DNA from: a virus
Length of the DNA stretch: 64,000 bases
IMG/VR virus record: IMGVR_UViG_3300036760_000193
Coordinates: 129,204-193,203 of that record
Direction: 5' to 3' (one strand)
Below, one piece after another: positions 1-9,500 of this stretch. Every line of letters begins with the position of its first letter. Positions within the stretch are counted from its first letter, which is position 1. A program made the position numbers and the translations under genes. Below the pieces are notes generated by a model. It had not been told where the DNA came from, did no database searches, and saw only the letters and a program-made list of their open reading frames with translations.

Positions 1-10
1 GACATAGGTC

Positions 11-38
11 TATATAAACATTCGAAAATATTATACTT
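11..38 (-). promoter_or_regulatory. Putative phage promoter, copy 1
   Basis: On the minus strand this reads GTATAATATTTTCGAAT, a short spacer, then TATATA. It begins directly after the stop codon of the 193-residue gene at 40-621 and faces the left edge, so it would serve genes outside the window. The 17-base core is identical in five other copies (14966, 35398, 45000, 61376, 62947). A promoter role is inferred from the repeated intergenic placement and AT-rich -10-like content. Confidence 0.6.
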
Positions 39-39
39 T

Positions 40-621
40 TTACGGGATCAAAGACAAAGAGATAGGGATTTTAGCCAAGGTCGTTCCTGGCCCCGTATCA
101 TCATGCCATTCTGTGTAAATTTCGAGTGTCAAACCACCAGTTATAAACCACCTGTCCCCATTGAAAGACCTCTTGTCCTGGGATAGTGTGGTTCTCTTGA
201 CTTCTATCCCCCTATCCGCTAAATCATCGTTGATCGTCTTCAAATGGTCATAAATCCTGTCTACTATTTGGTCTTTGGTCTTAAGGTCATCAATTGTATG
301 TACAGCTATCGTTACGTTCATGTCAAAGCTGGTGAACATCTCATCGCTGATCTGAACTTTGTTGTTGTCCAGCCTCGTTCTGTGAGAATCAGGCCCCAAA
401 TACCGCTGTTCTTGACCTGGTACAGTCTCTACCGTAATCGCGGGGAAGAATACAGGCTCCTGAGATAGGACGGCGGCAATTACAATTCTCGTATTGTCAA
501 AATCGTATTCCCCATCAATCGTCTCAGCATAATTATAATCTGGGTCGCCTGTAAAGATACGTCGCAGGTTCAAAATAACGGCTTCCCGTACCTTCTTTGA
601 TAGTTGAAATTGGTTGCTCAT
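40..621 (-). CDS. Putative tail terminator / neck protein
   Basis: A 193-residue protein whose ATG shares its A with the TAA of the upstream gene (TAATG), suggesting translational coupling. It has an N-terminal helix-rich segment, a central strand-rich part, and a helix near residues 110-130 rich in D and K. The size and layout resemble small tail-terminator or head-tail completion proteins that sit near the neck genes, but no motif is decisive. It is the last gene in the window in the direction of transcription, and the promoter-like motif follows its stop. Neighbours are the neck-like gene at 929-1447 and an unknown 99-residue gene. The functional call is inference from position and size. 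Confidence 0.4.
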   Translation of the reverse strand: MSNQFQLSKKVREAVILNLRRIFTGDPDYNYAETIDGEYDFDNTRIVIAAVLSQEPVFFPAITVETVPGQEQRYLGPDSHRTRLDNNKVQISDEMFTSFDMNVTIAVHTIDDLKTKDQIVDRIYDHLKTINDDLADRGIEVKRTTLSQDKRSFNGDRWFITGGLTLEIYTEWHDDTGPGTTLAKIPISLSLIP

Positions 622-920
622 TAGTCGCCCTCTGTGTAAAAATAATGAATGTCTGTTTCTGGGTCATAAAACCAGGCCAATTGCCCTTTTGCGTCATTTA
701 TCCCAAATGCAATGCCAGGCTTATTGATTAGTACCCGATGTTCTGGGGGTAGTATCACCATCCCTACGAATTGCCCCAAAGTAAGAGGTCTCCCTTCATC
801 CACAATGCTCTGTAATTCTGAAGCGTCTGCGATATTGCAGTCCTCTTGATCTAAAATTGTTTGACAGGTATCCCAGAATCGCAAACGATCTGATGCCAAA
901 AGTTCCCGTAGCCAGTTCAT
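621..920 (-). CDS. Hypothetical phage protein
   Basis: A 99-residue acidic protein with no motif I recognise. It begins MNWLRELL and ends with an aromatic strand-like segment (WFYDPETDIHYFY). Its stop codon overlaps the ATG of the next gene by one base, and it starts 8 bases after the preceding gene, so it belongs to the same operon of neck or tail-completion candidates. A small virion or connector role is possible from context only. Confidence 0.6.
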   Translation of the reverse strand: MNWLRELLASDRLRFWDTCQTILDQEDCNIADASELQSIVDEGRPLTLGQFVGMVILPPEHRVLINKPGIAFGINDAKGQLAWFYDPETDIHYFYTEGD

Positions 921-928
921 GGGATGCC

Positions 929-1447
929 TTAAACCGGAATCTTATAAATTGGGGCGTTTCTCTCGACTTCAGTGGTCTCAAAATCTTGTCTTGTTACAAA
1001 ATGCTTCCAACGCCGTTGATAGGTGGTCGTGATCCAGAGTCTTTGTCCATTTCGACGGACAATGAAATCACCATTCGACAAAACTGGCTCCCAAAGCGTC
1101 CAGGAACGAGGTGTATACACTCTACGTCGTCCCCACTCTTCTATAACAGCAGCTTCTTGCCCACCACTGATTAAACTGACTACGATCTCGATAGGTTTGA
1201 AGTATCCACCAACATATCCTGTTCCGAAACAAATAGGTGGGTTTTCCTGTTCATGGTTTCCATCTTTCTTATAAACTTGGTCAAAATTTGGGCAGCGCGT
1301 ACCAGTATGTTTCTTCTTATATAGAAGAACACGCTCTCCACCCATGTCCAAAAGCCATTTGTAACGATTTCTGATTTCCAGAAAAAGTCTTTCTTTGGAA
1401 TGGGGACCTCTGTTAGAAGTTCCTGGCAATATTTGAAGATGTGACAT
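929..1447 (-). CDS. Putative neck/head-tail connector protein
   Basis: A 172-residue protein. The open frame extends upstream to a TTG at 1462, but an AGGAGA at 1453-1458 points to the ATG at 1447, giving MSHLQILPG. Around residues 50-75 there are two cysteines flanking an acidic loop, the second in ICFGTGYVGGYF. This C-x-GTG-x-GG arrangement is one I associate with structural proteins of large phages, where it resembles half of a zinc ribbon. The rest is basic and strand-rich. The gene's 5' end overlaps the 3' end of the GIY-YIG endonuclease by 35 bases, so its ribosome binding site lies inside that gene. The neck assignment is inference from position. Confidence 0.5.
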   Translation of the reverse strand: MSHLQILPGTSNRGPHSKERLFLEIRNRYKWLLDMGGERVLLYKKKHTGTRCPNFDQVYKKDGNHEQENPPICFGTGYVGGYFKPIEIVVSLISGGQEAAVIEEWGRRRVYTPRSWTLWEPVLSNGDFIVRRNGQRLWITTTYQRRWKHFVTRQDFETTEVERNAPIYKIPV

Positions 1448-2060
1448 TTTGTTCTCCTGCAATCTTAAATCTTAATTTTTGGGCTATACTTTGTTTGTTT
1501 CGACTTTCTTGTGACCACTTTGTCCCAATTCTAGCTTTTGAAGCATTTTTTATATGTTCGGAAGTTTGCTTATATCCTAAATGCGCCAACTTCATTTTTA
1601 ATTTCGTTTCTTCTGAATGTTTCTTACCACGCATTCTACTAGGATTACTTTTCCGAACACCATCACGTATTTTTCTGCGAATTTCATCTGTAAAAATCAT
1701 TTTTGATCCAGAAATCTTTGCTTTTGCTTTGAATTCTTCGGTTCGTTTTATTCCAAAACTGTTTCCTGCTGTTGGGCTGATATTATATCCATTTTCTCTA
1801 TTATAACTTCCATATAAATCCAACCAATATTGTTCTCGGTCTAAAAGTTTTTCAGCGTCATATACTAACTCTAAAATTATAAATTCAAAGGCAGCAGCTT
1901 CATATTTATTCCAAGCTGCTTGTAAATGCGCCGAATGATGTTTGTTCTTACGGAGTCTATGCAAATGTATATTCCATCTGCGATTCAAAGATATTGCCGA
2001 ACCCACATAAATCTTTCCAGATATTTTATGTCGTATTCCGTAAATTCCAGACTTTATCAT
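1413..2060 (-). CDS. GIY-YIG homing endonuclease
   Basis: A 215-residue free-standing homing endonuclease, counted from the ATG at 2060; the frame could extend to a TTG at 2081. The catalytic GIY-YIG motif opens the protein (GIYGIR, then KIYVGSA), followed by the usual arginine (NRRW) and the conserved glutamate in LLDREQYWLDLY. The C-terminal half carries about three NUMOD3-like DNA-binding motifs of the form GxKxSEExxxKxxxAxxG (for example GKKHSEETKLKM). Such enzymes cut a related phage genome to copy their own gene. The 3' end runs 35 bases into the downstream neck gene and supplies its ribosome binding site, as expected for an element inserted between structural genes. There is no sign of an intron. 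Confidence 0.93.
   Translation of the reverse strand: MIKSGIYGIRHKISGKIYVGSAISLNRRWNIHLHRLRKNKHHSAHLQAAWNKYEAAAFEFIILELVYDAEKLLDREQYWLDLYGSYNRENGYNISPTAGNSFGIKRTEEFKAKAKISGSKMIFTDEIRRKIRDGVRKSNPSRMRGKKHSEETKLKMKLAHLGYKQTSEHIKNASKARIGTKWSQESRNKQSIAQKLRFKIAGEQNVTSSNIARNF
1453..1458 (-). promoter_or_regulatory. Ribosome binding site fixing the neck gene start
   Basis: AGGAGA on the minus strand, 5 bases before the ATG at 1447. It lies within the last codons of the GIY-YIG gene. It favours 1447 over the upstream TTG at 1462 as the start. Confidence 0.7.
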
Positions 2061-2143
2061 AAAATCCAATAGAAAATACAAAGCGCGGCATCTACGGCAT
2101 AACCGTAGACACCGGCTTTGAGATTTTCAAACTTTCAAACTTC

Positions 2144-2404
2144 TTATTGTGCAGCGGGTGTTTCTGCGGGTGTACCTACGAGTTCAGAAAGAAGTCTCTC
2201 TTGCCCTTGTAGTTCTAGCCCTCTTGAGAGCAGCTTGTCTTTTGCAGCTTGCAACTGTTGCTGGTTCTTGACTTGTTGCTCTTCTACTTGACGGATTTGC
2301 GCCTTGATCTGCGCTAACTCTGCACTAACAGCTTTCAGACGATCCGCAAGGCTCACTTCTTTAGTTGCCTCTGCGCCATTTGCTACGACTTCTGTGTCAT
2401 TCAT
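2144..2404 (-). CDS. Small coiled-coil protein
   Basis: An 86-residue protein with a strong GGAGGAG ribosome binding site before its ATG. Residues 18-75 form a long uninterrupted helix rich in Q, K, L and A (AELAQIKAQIRQVEEQQ and onward), typical of a coiled coil. The ends are Pro/Ala/Thr-rich. It may be a chaperone or a small structural protein; it lies between a fibre-associated gene and the GIY-YIG endonuclease. The 97 bases upstream contain an AT-rich promoter-like stretch. Function unknown. Confidence 0.75.
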   Translation of the reverse strand: MNDTEVVANGAEATKEVSLADRLKAVSAELAQIKAQIRQVEEQQVKNQQQLQAAKDKLLSRGLELQGQERLLSELVGTPAETPAAQ

Positions 2405-2436
2405 TTTCTTTTCTCCTCCGGTGGATTTTACTTCTT

Positions 2437-2455
2437 GTATGGGTATACACCATAC
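2437..2455. other. Small inverted repeat in intergenic region
   Basis: GTATGG and CCATAC form a 6-base-pair stem with a 7-base loop between the genes at 2144-2404 and 2502-2816. There is no T run on either side, so I do not call it a terminator. It could lie in the leader of the coiled-coil gene. Confidence 0.3.
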
Positions 2456-2459
2456 GTTA

Positions 2460-2480
2460 CTTTATTGTACGAAAAAATTT
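2460..2480 (-). promoter_or_regulatory. Second-type AT-rich promoter-like site
   Basis: On the minus strand this reads TTTTCGTACAATA, about 56 bases before the coiled-coil gene. A close relative, TTTTCGTATAATA, lies at 55281-55300, also before a gene with a good ribosome binding site. The TTTTCG part is shared with the six-copy motif. A promoter role is tentative. Confidence 0.3.
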
Positions 2481-2501
2481 CAATTATAAAAAGAGTTATA
2501 A

Positions 2502-2816
2502 TTACTCTGGTTTAGGATATTTTAGCTTTACTGCGTTACAGGCGGCGACATATGCTTCCCAAACTGAAGGGTCGCCATTTTCCTTATGTACCAAAGCGTC
2601 TAAACCATCACCAATTGGTGGATATTCAGGTGCTCTCAATTCTCTATAGGATGTAGAATCCATTAAAGCTTCACCTGCTACAAATTCATCATTCGTTGGT
2701 AAAGTTTGAACTTCATCTATCCATTCTAAATCTTCAAGTCGATCTCCACGAAGAGTCCATTCCGCATTTGGGCGTATCAAACTCAAAATTTTTGTAATTT
2801 TTTCATGGTTATCCAT
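2502..2816 (-). CDS. XkdW-like fibre-associated protein
   Basis: A 104-residue protein. The start MDNHEKITKI at 2816 is chosen because AGAGGAAA lies just upstream; the longer frame would run into the fibre gene. The N-terminal half, with PNAEWTLRGD, then LEWID and PTNDEF, follows the pattern of XkdW-type and fibre-assembly proteins found beside tail-fibre genes. The C-terminal part has a helix with conserved W and KYPKP. It sits directly downstream of the 249-residue fibre gene, where fibre chaperones usually lie. The family call rests on a short pattern and is moderate. Confidence 0.45.
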   Translation of the reverse strand: MDNHEKITKILSLIRPNAEWTLRGDRLEDLEWIDEVQTLPTNDEFVAGEALMDSTSYRELRAPEYPPIGDGLDALVHKENGDPSVWEAYVAACNAVKLKYPKPE

Positions 2817-2826
2817 AATTTCCTCT

Positions 2827-3576
2827 TTACTGGCCGTATTCAATAGCGGTGATGACAGCGGCTGGTGTAAATGCACCGGCTGTTACTGGATATCTCGCAA
2901 ATCCACCACCACCATTAGTTCTAATTCTCACTCTGTAAGTTTGAGCAGCAACAGAACCTGGGGAATTGTATGTGTGCATACAAATATAGTAATTGTTATT
3001 CTGTCTTGTTCCGTGAAATCCACCGTTATCTGGCGCGAGATTAGTACCATTTCTAGCAATAGTAGCGAATGAAATATCACCAGCTTCTTGTGTCATATTT
3101 CCAGAAGCAATGACAAAAATTATACTTGTTGAAAATTTAGGAGTGATAGTTACAAAAGATGTTGTGTCAGTAAATGCTGTAGCTGTAGTACTGGTTTGAG
3201 TATTTGTAGTGCCTGTAACAACTTGAACAACGGGGCGTATAACATTTCCGCCAAGTTGCATTCCTGTTGGGGAATTAAAATTATGAGTTCCATTGGATGT
3301 AATTAAACCAGCGGAAGATATTGTTAATGGATTAGCATGGCCGCTTGTACGAAAAGTCAATGTTGGAGAAATATACTGCATTCCAGTATTTCCGTCAGCT
3401 AGAAATGAATAAAATTGCTGTACTTGTTCTCCACCATTAAAAAATCTAGCGACTTGAGTTCCACCAGAAGAAAGATTAATTATATTAGATACAGTAAAAT
3501 AAAAACCTGTATTGGTAGAGCTATTCCAATGAAGTGCGGGAGTTCCAACTGCACCATCTTCTAGTTTTACAGCCAT
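2827..3576 (-). CDS. Fibre tip / receptor-binding protein candidate
   Basis: A 249-residue fibre-type protein. Residues 1-110 contain two copies of the repeated fibre motif (short P-A-L-x-F/W stretch, then NTGFY or NTGMQ, then a small hydrophobic strand). Residues 115-249 form a separate strand-rich Thr/Asn/Gly domain ending in VITAIEYGQ, a type of C-terminal end seen in phage receptor-binding tips. Starts one base after the stop of the 433-residue fibre gene. The unique C-terminal domain among modular neighbours makes it a good candidate for host recognition, though whether it belongs to a tail or head fibre is unknown. Confidence 0.6.
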   Translation of the reverse strand: MAVKLEDGAVGTPALHWNSSTNTGFYFTVSNIINLSSGGTQVARFFNGGEQVQQFYSFLADGNTGMQYISPTLTFRTSGHANPLTISSAGLITSNGTHNFNSPTGMQLGGNVIRPVVQVVTGTTNTQTSTTATAFTDTTSFVTITPKFSTSIIFVIASGNMTQEAGDISFATIARNGTNLAPDNGGFHGTRQNNNYYICMHTYNSPGSVAAQTYRVRIRTNGGGGFARYPVTAGAFTPAAVITAIEYGQ

Positions 3577-3577
3577 G

Positions 3578-4879
3578 TTATTCTACCTCTTCTGTTAAAA
3601 ATCTGAACTTTTTACCTTCTGGTGAAATTAAGAGAACTTCATTTTTATCTCTCCCAACTTTATCACCTTCTGTGATTTTCCATCCATTATCTAATGCGAT
3701 ATCACCAGAATGGATCGTTTGTGCCCAAAGATTCAACCATCTATGTGTTGAATTACCATTATCATTTGTAATATCTGTAGTAGGTGAGTGATCTACACTA
3801 AATACAAGAGCCGTATTGGTTAGGTGCAATCTTTGAATGCCATTAGTTGCGAAACCTATATCATTAGAAGCAGCTAAGAAAAGTCCTGTCGTTGTGCTTG
3901 AATTGAAATATAATCCAGGAGCCGCTGCGGTTCCACTTTGAATACCAAAAACTGTTTCAATAAAACTATTCGTATTAGAAACAGTAAAAGTTCTAGTTCC
4001 ATTTGTTGCGAATGAAATTGCTTCTGGCCCATTCCAATACATACCAGTATTTGTATCACCAGAAAAAGATAACGATGGACTTCCTGCAAGACCATTTGCT
4101 AAAAATACTGTTCCACTGAATGTAGAATTATTACCAAAAGTAGTTGTGCCATTTATTGTACGTGATCCTTCAGTCAAAACAAAACTGGCTGAAGCACCAG
4201 CATCAGGTATGGTATAAGTTCTAGCACCTGCCTGAGACGCATTAGTTATTAAAGTTGTAGTATTACCCGCGTTATTAACAGATGAAATTCTTAATTTACC
4301 AAGATTTAATCCAGAAGGGTAAACATCAAATGTTGCTGCTTCACCATTAATGCCAGCTGAAAGAGAACTTCGTCCAGCTAAATTAAAAATATAACTGCTG
4401 GTATTGAAATTTGCATAAATCCCGCCAGTTACAATATACAAAAGACTGTCGCCAGATGAATATAACCCAGTATTAGATGACGCTCCCTGAAAATGTATAC
4501 CTGGGTTTGACCCCAATCCTTCATAAGAATGAAGTGTTGAACTAATTGTCAATTGCCCCGAAAGTCCTAAACTTCCAGACCCGATTCTATATAATCCCGT
4601 ACTTGGTTCAGACGAAAATGAATATGAAGGAAAACTTAATGTTCCATCAGGAGCTAAAAGAGGAAATGAAGTACCACCAGTCGCGCTTATTAATTTCCAA
4701 GTAGACCCAGTATAAACATAAAGTTCATCTGTATCTGATTTCCAATAAACTTGCCCCTCAATACCACTTCCTGGTAATGTGGCAGAATTTTCAAAAACCA
4801 GATTGGCAGTACCTTTCTGTTTGAAGTCTACTTTTCCTTCGCTTCCACCGCTTCCTGTTACTTCAAAATAATTTCCCAT
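3578..4879 (-). CDS. Modular fibre protein
   Basis: A 433-residue protein. Near residue 40 is a GQVYWKSDTDELYVYTGSTW segment, common in phage fibres, followed by about six repeats of the pattern P-S-x-S-F-x-x-x-x-x-TGLY-x-x-G-x-x-L. The C-terminal segment (about residues 385-433) differs: it has HRWLNLWA, then DNGWKITEGDKVGRD and a charged strand, KKFRF. That resembles fibre C termini of other phages, where it may be an assembly or attachment part. The gene lies between two other fibre genes. Poor in charged residues and cysteines, as usual for beta-helical or spiral fibres. Confidence 0.7.
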   Translation of the reverse strand: MGNYFEVTGSGGSEGKVDFKQKGTANLVFENSATLPGSGIEGQVYWKSDTDELYVYTGSTWKLISATGGTSFPLLAPDGTLSFPSYSFSSEPSTGLYRIGSGSLGLSGQLTISSTLHSYEGLGSNPGIHFQGASSNTGLYSSGDSLLYIVTGGIYANFNTSSYIFNLAGRSSLSAGINGEAATFDVYPSGLNLGKLRISSVNNAGNTTTLITNASQAGARTYTIPDAGASASFVLTEGSRTINGTTTFGNNSTFSGTVFLANGLAGSPSLSFSGDTNTGMYWNGPEAISFATNGTRTFTVSNTNSFIETVFGIQSGTAAAPGLYFNSSTTTGLFLAASNDIGFATNGIQRLHLTNTALVFSVDHSPTTDITNDNGNSTHRWLNLWAQTIHSGDIALDNGWKITEGDKVGRDKNEVLLISPEGKKFRFLTEEVE

Positions 4880-4901
4880 CTCATTTTACTCCGCTTTACT
4901 C

Positions 4902-6341
4902 TTAAATTATGAACCAATTTGATCCATCACAAACAATTGTAATAGATTCATCTTGTGTTGTTATAACTAATGTTGTGAATGTATCTATCATTTCACTACC
5001 ATCTGGGTCTACTGTTACTGTATTTACAGAACTGTCTATTTTTTTGATGACATATTGAAGGCCGCTATTTCCAGAAGCTGCTGGCAAGTTTACAGTAATG
5101 GCATTGCTTGTTGCATCTGCTAAAATTATTCCATCGGATGCCGCCGTATAAGACGCCGATGTGATAGTAACCACTGATGGTGCGCTACTAGAATTCGTGT
5201 CTACATAAGATTTTGTAGCGGCATCTTGTGGGTCTGTTGGATCAGTTAATCCTGTTATAAATCCACTATTCAATTCAATAGTTAAATTGCTTCCACGAAT
5301 TCTTGAACCAGTTCGTACTGATCCGTCAGCATCGTAACCAAGTTGCAAATAAATATCTGCCGCTGGATTGCCTTTTGAAATTCTTACGGCAGGATGAAAT
5401 CCACTAGATATTCCTTGTTCAAAACCAGTATCAAGCATACGATCAGCATCAGCACCAAAATTAACTGAGTAAAGTTGGATTCTTCCACTACCGTCTGTTC
5501 CAAGTCCAAAAAATGGTTCATATTCAGTAGAAGCATTTGCAGCTAAACCAAATCCCCCATTCGATACTAATTCTGCATTTGTTCCATCTAAAGAAACTAA
5601 AACAGAACCAATTGTGGAGTCATAACTAATCCAAGCATCGTCGCCATTTCCAAGAATGACTTTATGATTATTTGGAATTTTGAAAGCATTGGTGGTCATT
5701 CTTGCCATTTCTGTTTGAGCTAGATACCCACTTATAAAAATAAGTTCTGAATTGCTTTCTAAAGTGTTAATAATAGTTGCTGGGGTATTTGTTCCATCAG
5801 CATGATAACCAAAACGAAGTGTACCTGCATTTCCATTATTTCCAAAAGATTGTCGTCCAACGTGCATGACATAGTGATCGCCTATATCAACCCCATGATT
5901 CCAAGTAACTTCCAAAACATTGAAGACATCATCTATTGTACCTTGAAATACATTATCATTAGTAATTTGAACTTGTCCACTATCTTCCCGAAGATAAATA
6001 CCAGGATTGTATGTTCCACTGCCATCTGATTCAGTATTTGAATAAAGATACAAACCCTTTCTTGAAGCTAATGTGTTTTCTGTACCACTTGCATCTGATG
6101 ATAACTCAATACTTCCAATATCTGTATTATATTTCAAAAATGCCTGATTGCTTAATCCAAAAATCAGTTTATTGTTATTGGTTATTCTCAAATCTCTGTT
6201 TGTAGAGATATCCCGTGGGAAGGTAAAATCATCTGTTACCACAGCACTTATCTTGGAAGGTATAATAGACCCGTTAGCTAAGTCAGCTGATGTGAGGTTA
6301 GCATCTAAAATTTGATCTCCTGGTATTTGTGTTCGTCCCAT
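4902..6341 (-). CDS. Modular fibre protein with NWFII-type C-terminal knob
   Basis: A 479-residue protein. The N terminus shares a segment with the 2111-residue fibre (PSKIS, then TDDFTFPRDIS and NKLIFG), so both may use the same anchor. The middle has repeats of the form KLILGNxDxAWxxY. Near residue 385 is DPQDAATKSYVD, a common fibre linker. The last 75 residues form a domain ending SITIVCDGSNWFII that also closes the fibres at 24944-28972 and 28987-30441. Its ATG overlaps the upstream stop by one base. Confidence 0.7.
   Translation of the reverse strand: MGRTQIPGDQILDANLTSADLANGSIIPSKISAVVTDDFTFPRDISTNRDLRITNNNKLIFGLSNQAFLKYNTDIGSIELSSDASGTENTLASRKGLYLYSNTESDGSGTYNPGIYLREDSGQVQITNDNVFQGTIDDVFNVLEVTWNHGVDIGDHYVMHVGRQSFGNNGNAGTLRFGYHADGTNTPATIINTLESNSELIFISGYLAQTEMARMTTNAFKIPNNHKVILGNGDDAWISYDSTIGSVLVSLDGTNAELVSNGGFGLAANASTEYEPFFGLGTDGSGRIQLYSVNFGADADRMLDTGFEQGISSGFHPAVRISKGNPAADIYLQLGYDADGSVRTGSRIRGSNLTIELNSGFITGLTDPTDPQDAATKSYVDTNSSSAPSVVTITSASYTAASDGIILADATSNAITVNLPAASGNSGLQYVIKKIDSSVNTVTVDPDGSEMIDTFTTLVITTQDESITIVCDGSNWFII
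4905..5180 (-). repeat. Shared fibre C-terminal knob domain, copy 1 of 3
   Basis: Encodes the last ~75 residues of the 479-residue fibre (AITVNLPAASGNSGLQYVIK to CDGSNWFII). Related copies lie at 24947-25210 and 28990-29240. They are clearly similar but diverged in DNA, so this is an old duplication or domain sharing. Confidence 0.7.
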
Positions 6342-6592
6342 TATAGATTCTCCAATAAATTTTCTCTTGCTACAATTTCATCTGCCATTTTAGATACTTC
6401 TGGTGGTATAATACCATCAGAATCATCATGCCGGAATGTTCCATACAGTGGCGTTCGATTAAAATTCTTTATCTTACTTCCTTTAATCAAAACAATGTAA
6501 TACATCGTATCTTCCACTGCGAATGCTCTTAAAATTCGCATAGGTACAGAAATTTTCAACTCTAAGTCTTGACCAACCCTATAAATAGCCAC
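6341..6592 (-). CDS. Hypothetical protein between fibre genes
   Basis: An 83-residue protein of mixed charge, beginning MAIYRVGQDLELKI, with a strand-rich first half and an acidic helix at the end. It follows the 2111-residue fibre after 3 bases and overlaps the next ATG by one base. No family is recognised. Its position suggests a small fibre-associated part or chaperone. Confidence 0.55.
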   Translation of the reverse strand: MAIYRVGQDLELKISVPMRILRAFAVEDTMYYIVLIKGSKIKNFNRTPLYGTFRHDDSDGIIPPEVSKMADEIVARENLLENL

Positions 6593-6595
6593 GGG

Positions 6596-9500
6596 TTACG
6601 CTTTCCAATAAGAGACACGTACCTTTGATCCAGTGATAGGAGCCATATTAAATGTAATTATAGCTCCAGAGATTGTGTAGTCATTGCTACCACCTTCATC
6701 TTGCAAAATACCATTTAAGTATACATGTTCAGACCCTACAGCGGTAGAAAAGGCCAATATGAATGTAACATTTGAACTATCTACTGCACCCAATGGGGTT
6801 TCACGGGTTACAATGTTTGTCATTGCATAGGTGATGCCAGCGGTGTTAACTTTTACTCCAGCACCACTTTCAAAGAGAGACGTTCCATCTAATTTTACAC
6901 TAATGACACCAAATGAAATATCAATACCATCTCCCGCAACAAGCGCGGTAGATGCAGAGAATTGTGTCCAATTAACATTATCTGTGTCTAATACAATATT
7001 TCCATCCCAGACAACTACCCAACCAGTACCAGGTTGTGAACCAGATTCAACCAATGTGAAGTTTCCGCCAGATACTTCATTCGCTGGTGTTCCATCCATG
7101 TCAGTTGATCTAGTTAGAACTGCGTCAGTGACGCCTTGATCTCCTTCATTTACAACAGAATAAATACCATTTTGTTTAGCATCTGTTTGGTCTTTGACAA
7201 GAATTCTATCTCCAGCCACAACTGTTACGCCATCAATAGAGGCGGCTCCAGGGGCAGGAAAGTATGTAGCATCATTTTTATCAATTGTTATCGTACCAGT
7301 AACATAACCAGGAATATCTAACAAGGTAGCTGCACGAACTGATTGTTTAGGATCAAGTCCAGCTGATACACTATCTACATATCTCTTGTTTGCGGCATCG
7401 GTGTCGCTCGTTGGGTCTCCAAGAGAAGTAATCTTATTATTGTTAAGATCAATTGTTGAAGAACCTTGCATTTCGATACCACTATTGGTGAATCGAAGAC
7501 GCTCTGTACCACCAGTTGCTATACCGATTTTTTGTGTATCGACTCTAAAGAAACCAGTACCTTGTTGAGCACCAGTGATGTTAATAGAAGGATTTGTAGC
7601 ATCACCTTGATAAACTTGAATTTGTGCATTTTGTCCCATTACTAAGTCTATTTCATCACCCAATAGAAGGGCACCAACATTTCCGGGCTTAGCACTTGCA
7701 TTGGTATCTGTTGTAAGCCATTGAATTGTATTACCTTCAACAGAAAAGGCTAAGTATTGTGAACCGTCGCGGAACATACCCATCATGGGGTCACTTAAGA
7801 AGGCATAGCCTGGATAAGTAGAAGTTCCATCTAGAACTTGTAGTCCTTCTTGGGTGAATCGTCCCGATGCTGTACCATGAGCCGCGAATGAAACAGTAGA
7901 ATTGAAATATCCAGTAATTGCATCTTGTTCTGAATAGATACCATTTGATCCAACTCCAGTTCCACCCATTCTAATTGCTGGGAATCCCAATGATCCATAA
8001 TTATCTCCACCAAGACGATCTAGAACTATGAATGTTTCATCCCAATTTATATTTGCGGGGTCTCCATGCAAGAAAAGAGGATTATAAACACTGGTTTCCA
8101 TTGTGAAGAATCCACCACAATTAAAATCAAACCCAGGATCACTTGCATCAAAGAAAATATTTGTATTTACATCAGATGCTAAAGAAACATATGTGTTGTC
8201 CGCCATTCTGATATTAGAAGCAAATGATACTTCACCACTATCAGCAATAGAAACGGCACTAGCTGAACTGGCGGTTCCTAAAATAAGAGGGTGACTATTT
8301 CTAGATTGAATCAATGCAGCTGTAACCGCAGAACCGTCCGCTCTATAACCAATAGATAAATGCTTTTGTGCTGCATCATTAATTGGGGTATTTGTTCGAG
8401 AAATCCAAATTTGATCGTAGTCTCCAGCGGTCAAATCTTGCTCGAATATCAATTCTAAGTGATGATCTGCGGAAGTTGCGCCTTGCGCTGTATTGGCATT
8501 TCTAATTTTAACTGTTCCATTTGTTCCCATTTCAATACTAGGTTGATACGTTCCACCACCATCTGCATTTACATTAGAGAATAATTCCATACTACCTTCG
8601 GAAGCAAAATAGAAATCTCCTCCAGAACCAGTAGATGTTTGTCCTACAATCCCACCAACATCAGTGCTGTATTTGAACCACGCTTGGTCAGAGTTTCCTA
8701 GAATTAATTTATTTCCTTCTGCTAATTTAAGACTTGTATCATTAATTCTAGCTCTCTCTATTCCACCTGTAGCAAAACCAACAAATGTGTAACCTGATCC
8801 AAATACTCCAGTATCAACTGTAGCCGCATCAGGGCCACCGATAGCGATGTCATCAGTATAATAAGTGTTGGCACCTCCCGTGATGGTTAAATCTGTTGCG
8901 CTGAAAGTAGCAACTCCTAAACCATTAACCATGATGTTAACACCAGTATCTAATACATCACTGGTAATACCAGTTGTGGGATGAGATGAGAATCCATAAG
9001 CAGGAATGGTTTGATTTGAAGTATCACCCTGAGTTTGACCAGTAAATATATGTGTTGTAGCAACAAAGTTAAGAGGACTCAAAGATTCAACAGTTAGATT
9101 TTCTCCACGGATTCTTGAACCTGTACCAACTGATCCATCAGAATCATAACCAATCCAAACTTGTGAATTTCCTACATTCCAATCAAAATGAACAGCTGGA
9201 TTAAACCCAACCGTTGCAGTTCCACGGGCTATTTCTACAAGTAATTCCTCAGTACCAGAAGCAAGATTTGATTCTATATGTACAGAACCATTAGTATTAA
9301 GATGAAATGCAGGAAGAAAATCTCCGCCTGAAAAACCAGCCCCAGCATTACTATAAAGAACAAGATTATTTTGTGCTCCTAAATAGAAATGACCAGCAGC
9401 TACAGTTTGTCCACCAATAACAGTACCAGCGGCAGCATACTCTAACCAAGCATTATCAGAATTTCCAAAAATTACTTTTTTATCATTTGTTAAACGAACA

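Noticed and set aside
2085-2125. Plus-strand stretch reading GIYGITVDTG next to the GIY-YIG gene
   Set aside because: It looks like a GIY motif but is a short chance reading. The DNA is a 7-base-pair inverted repeat between genes, with no open frame of useful length.
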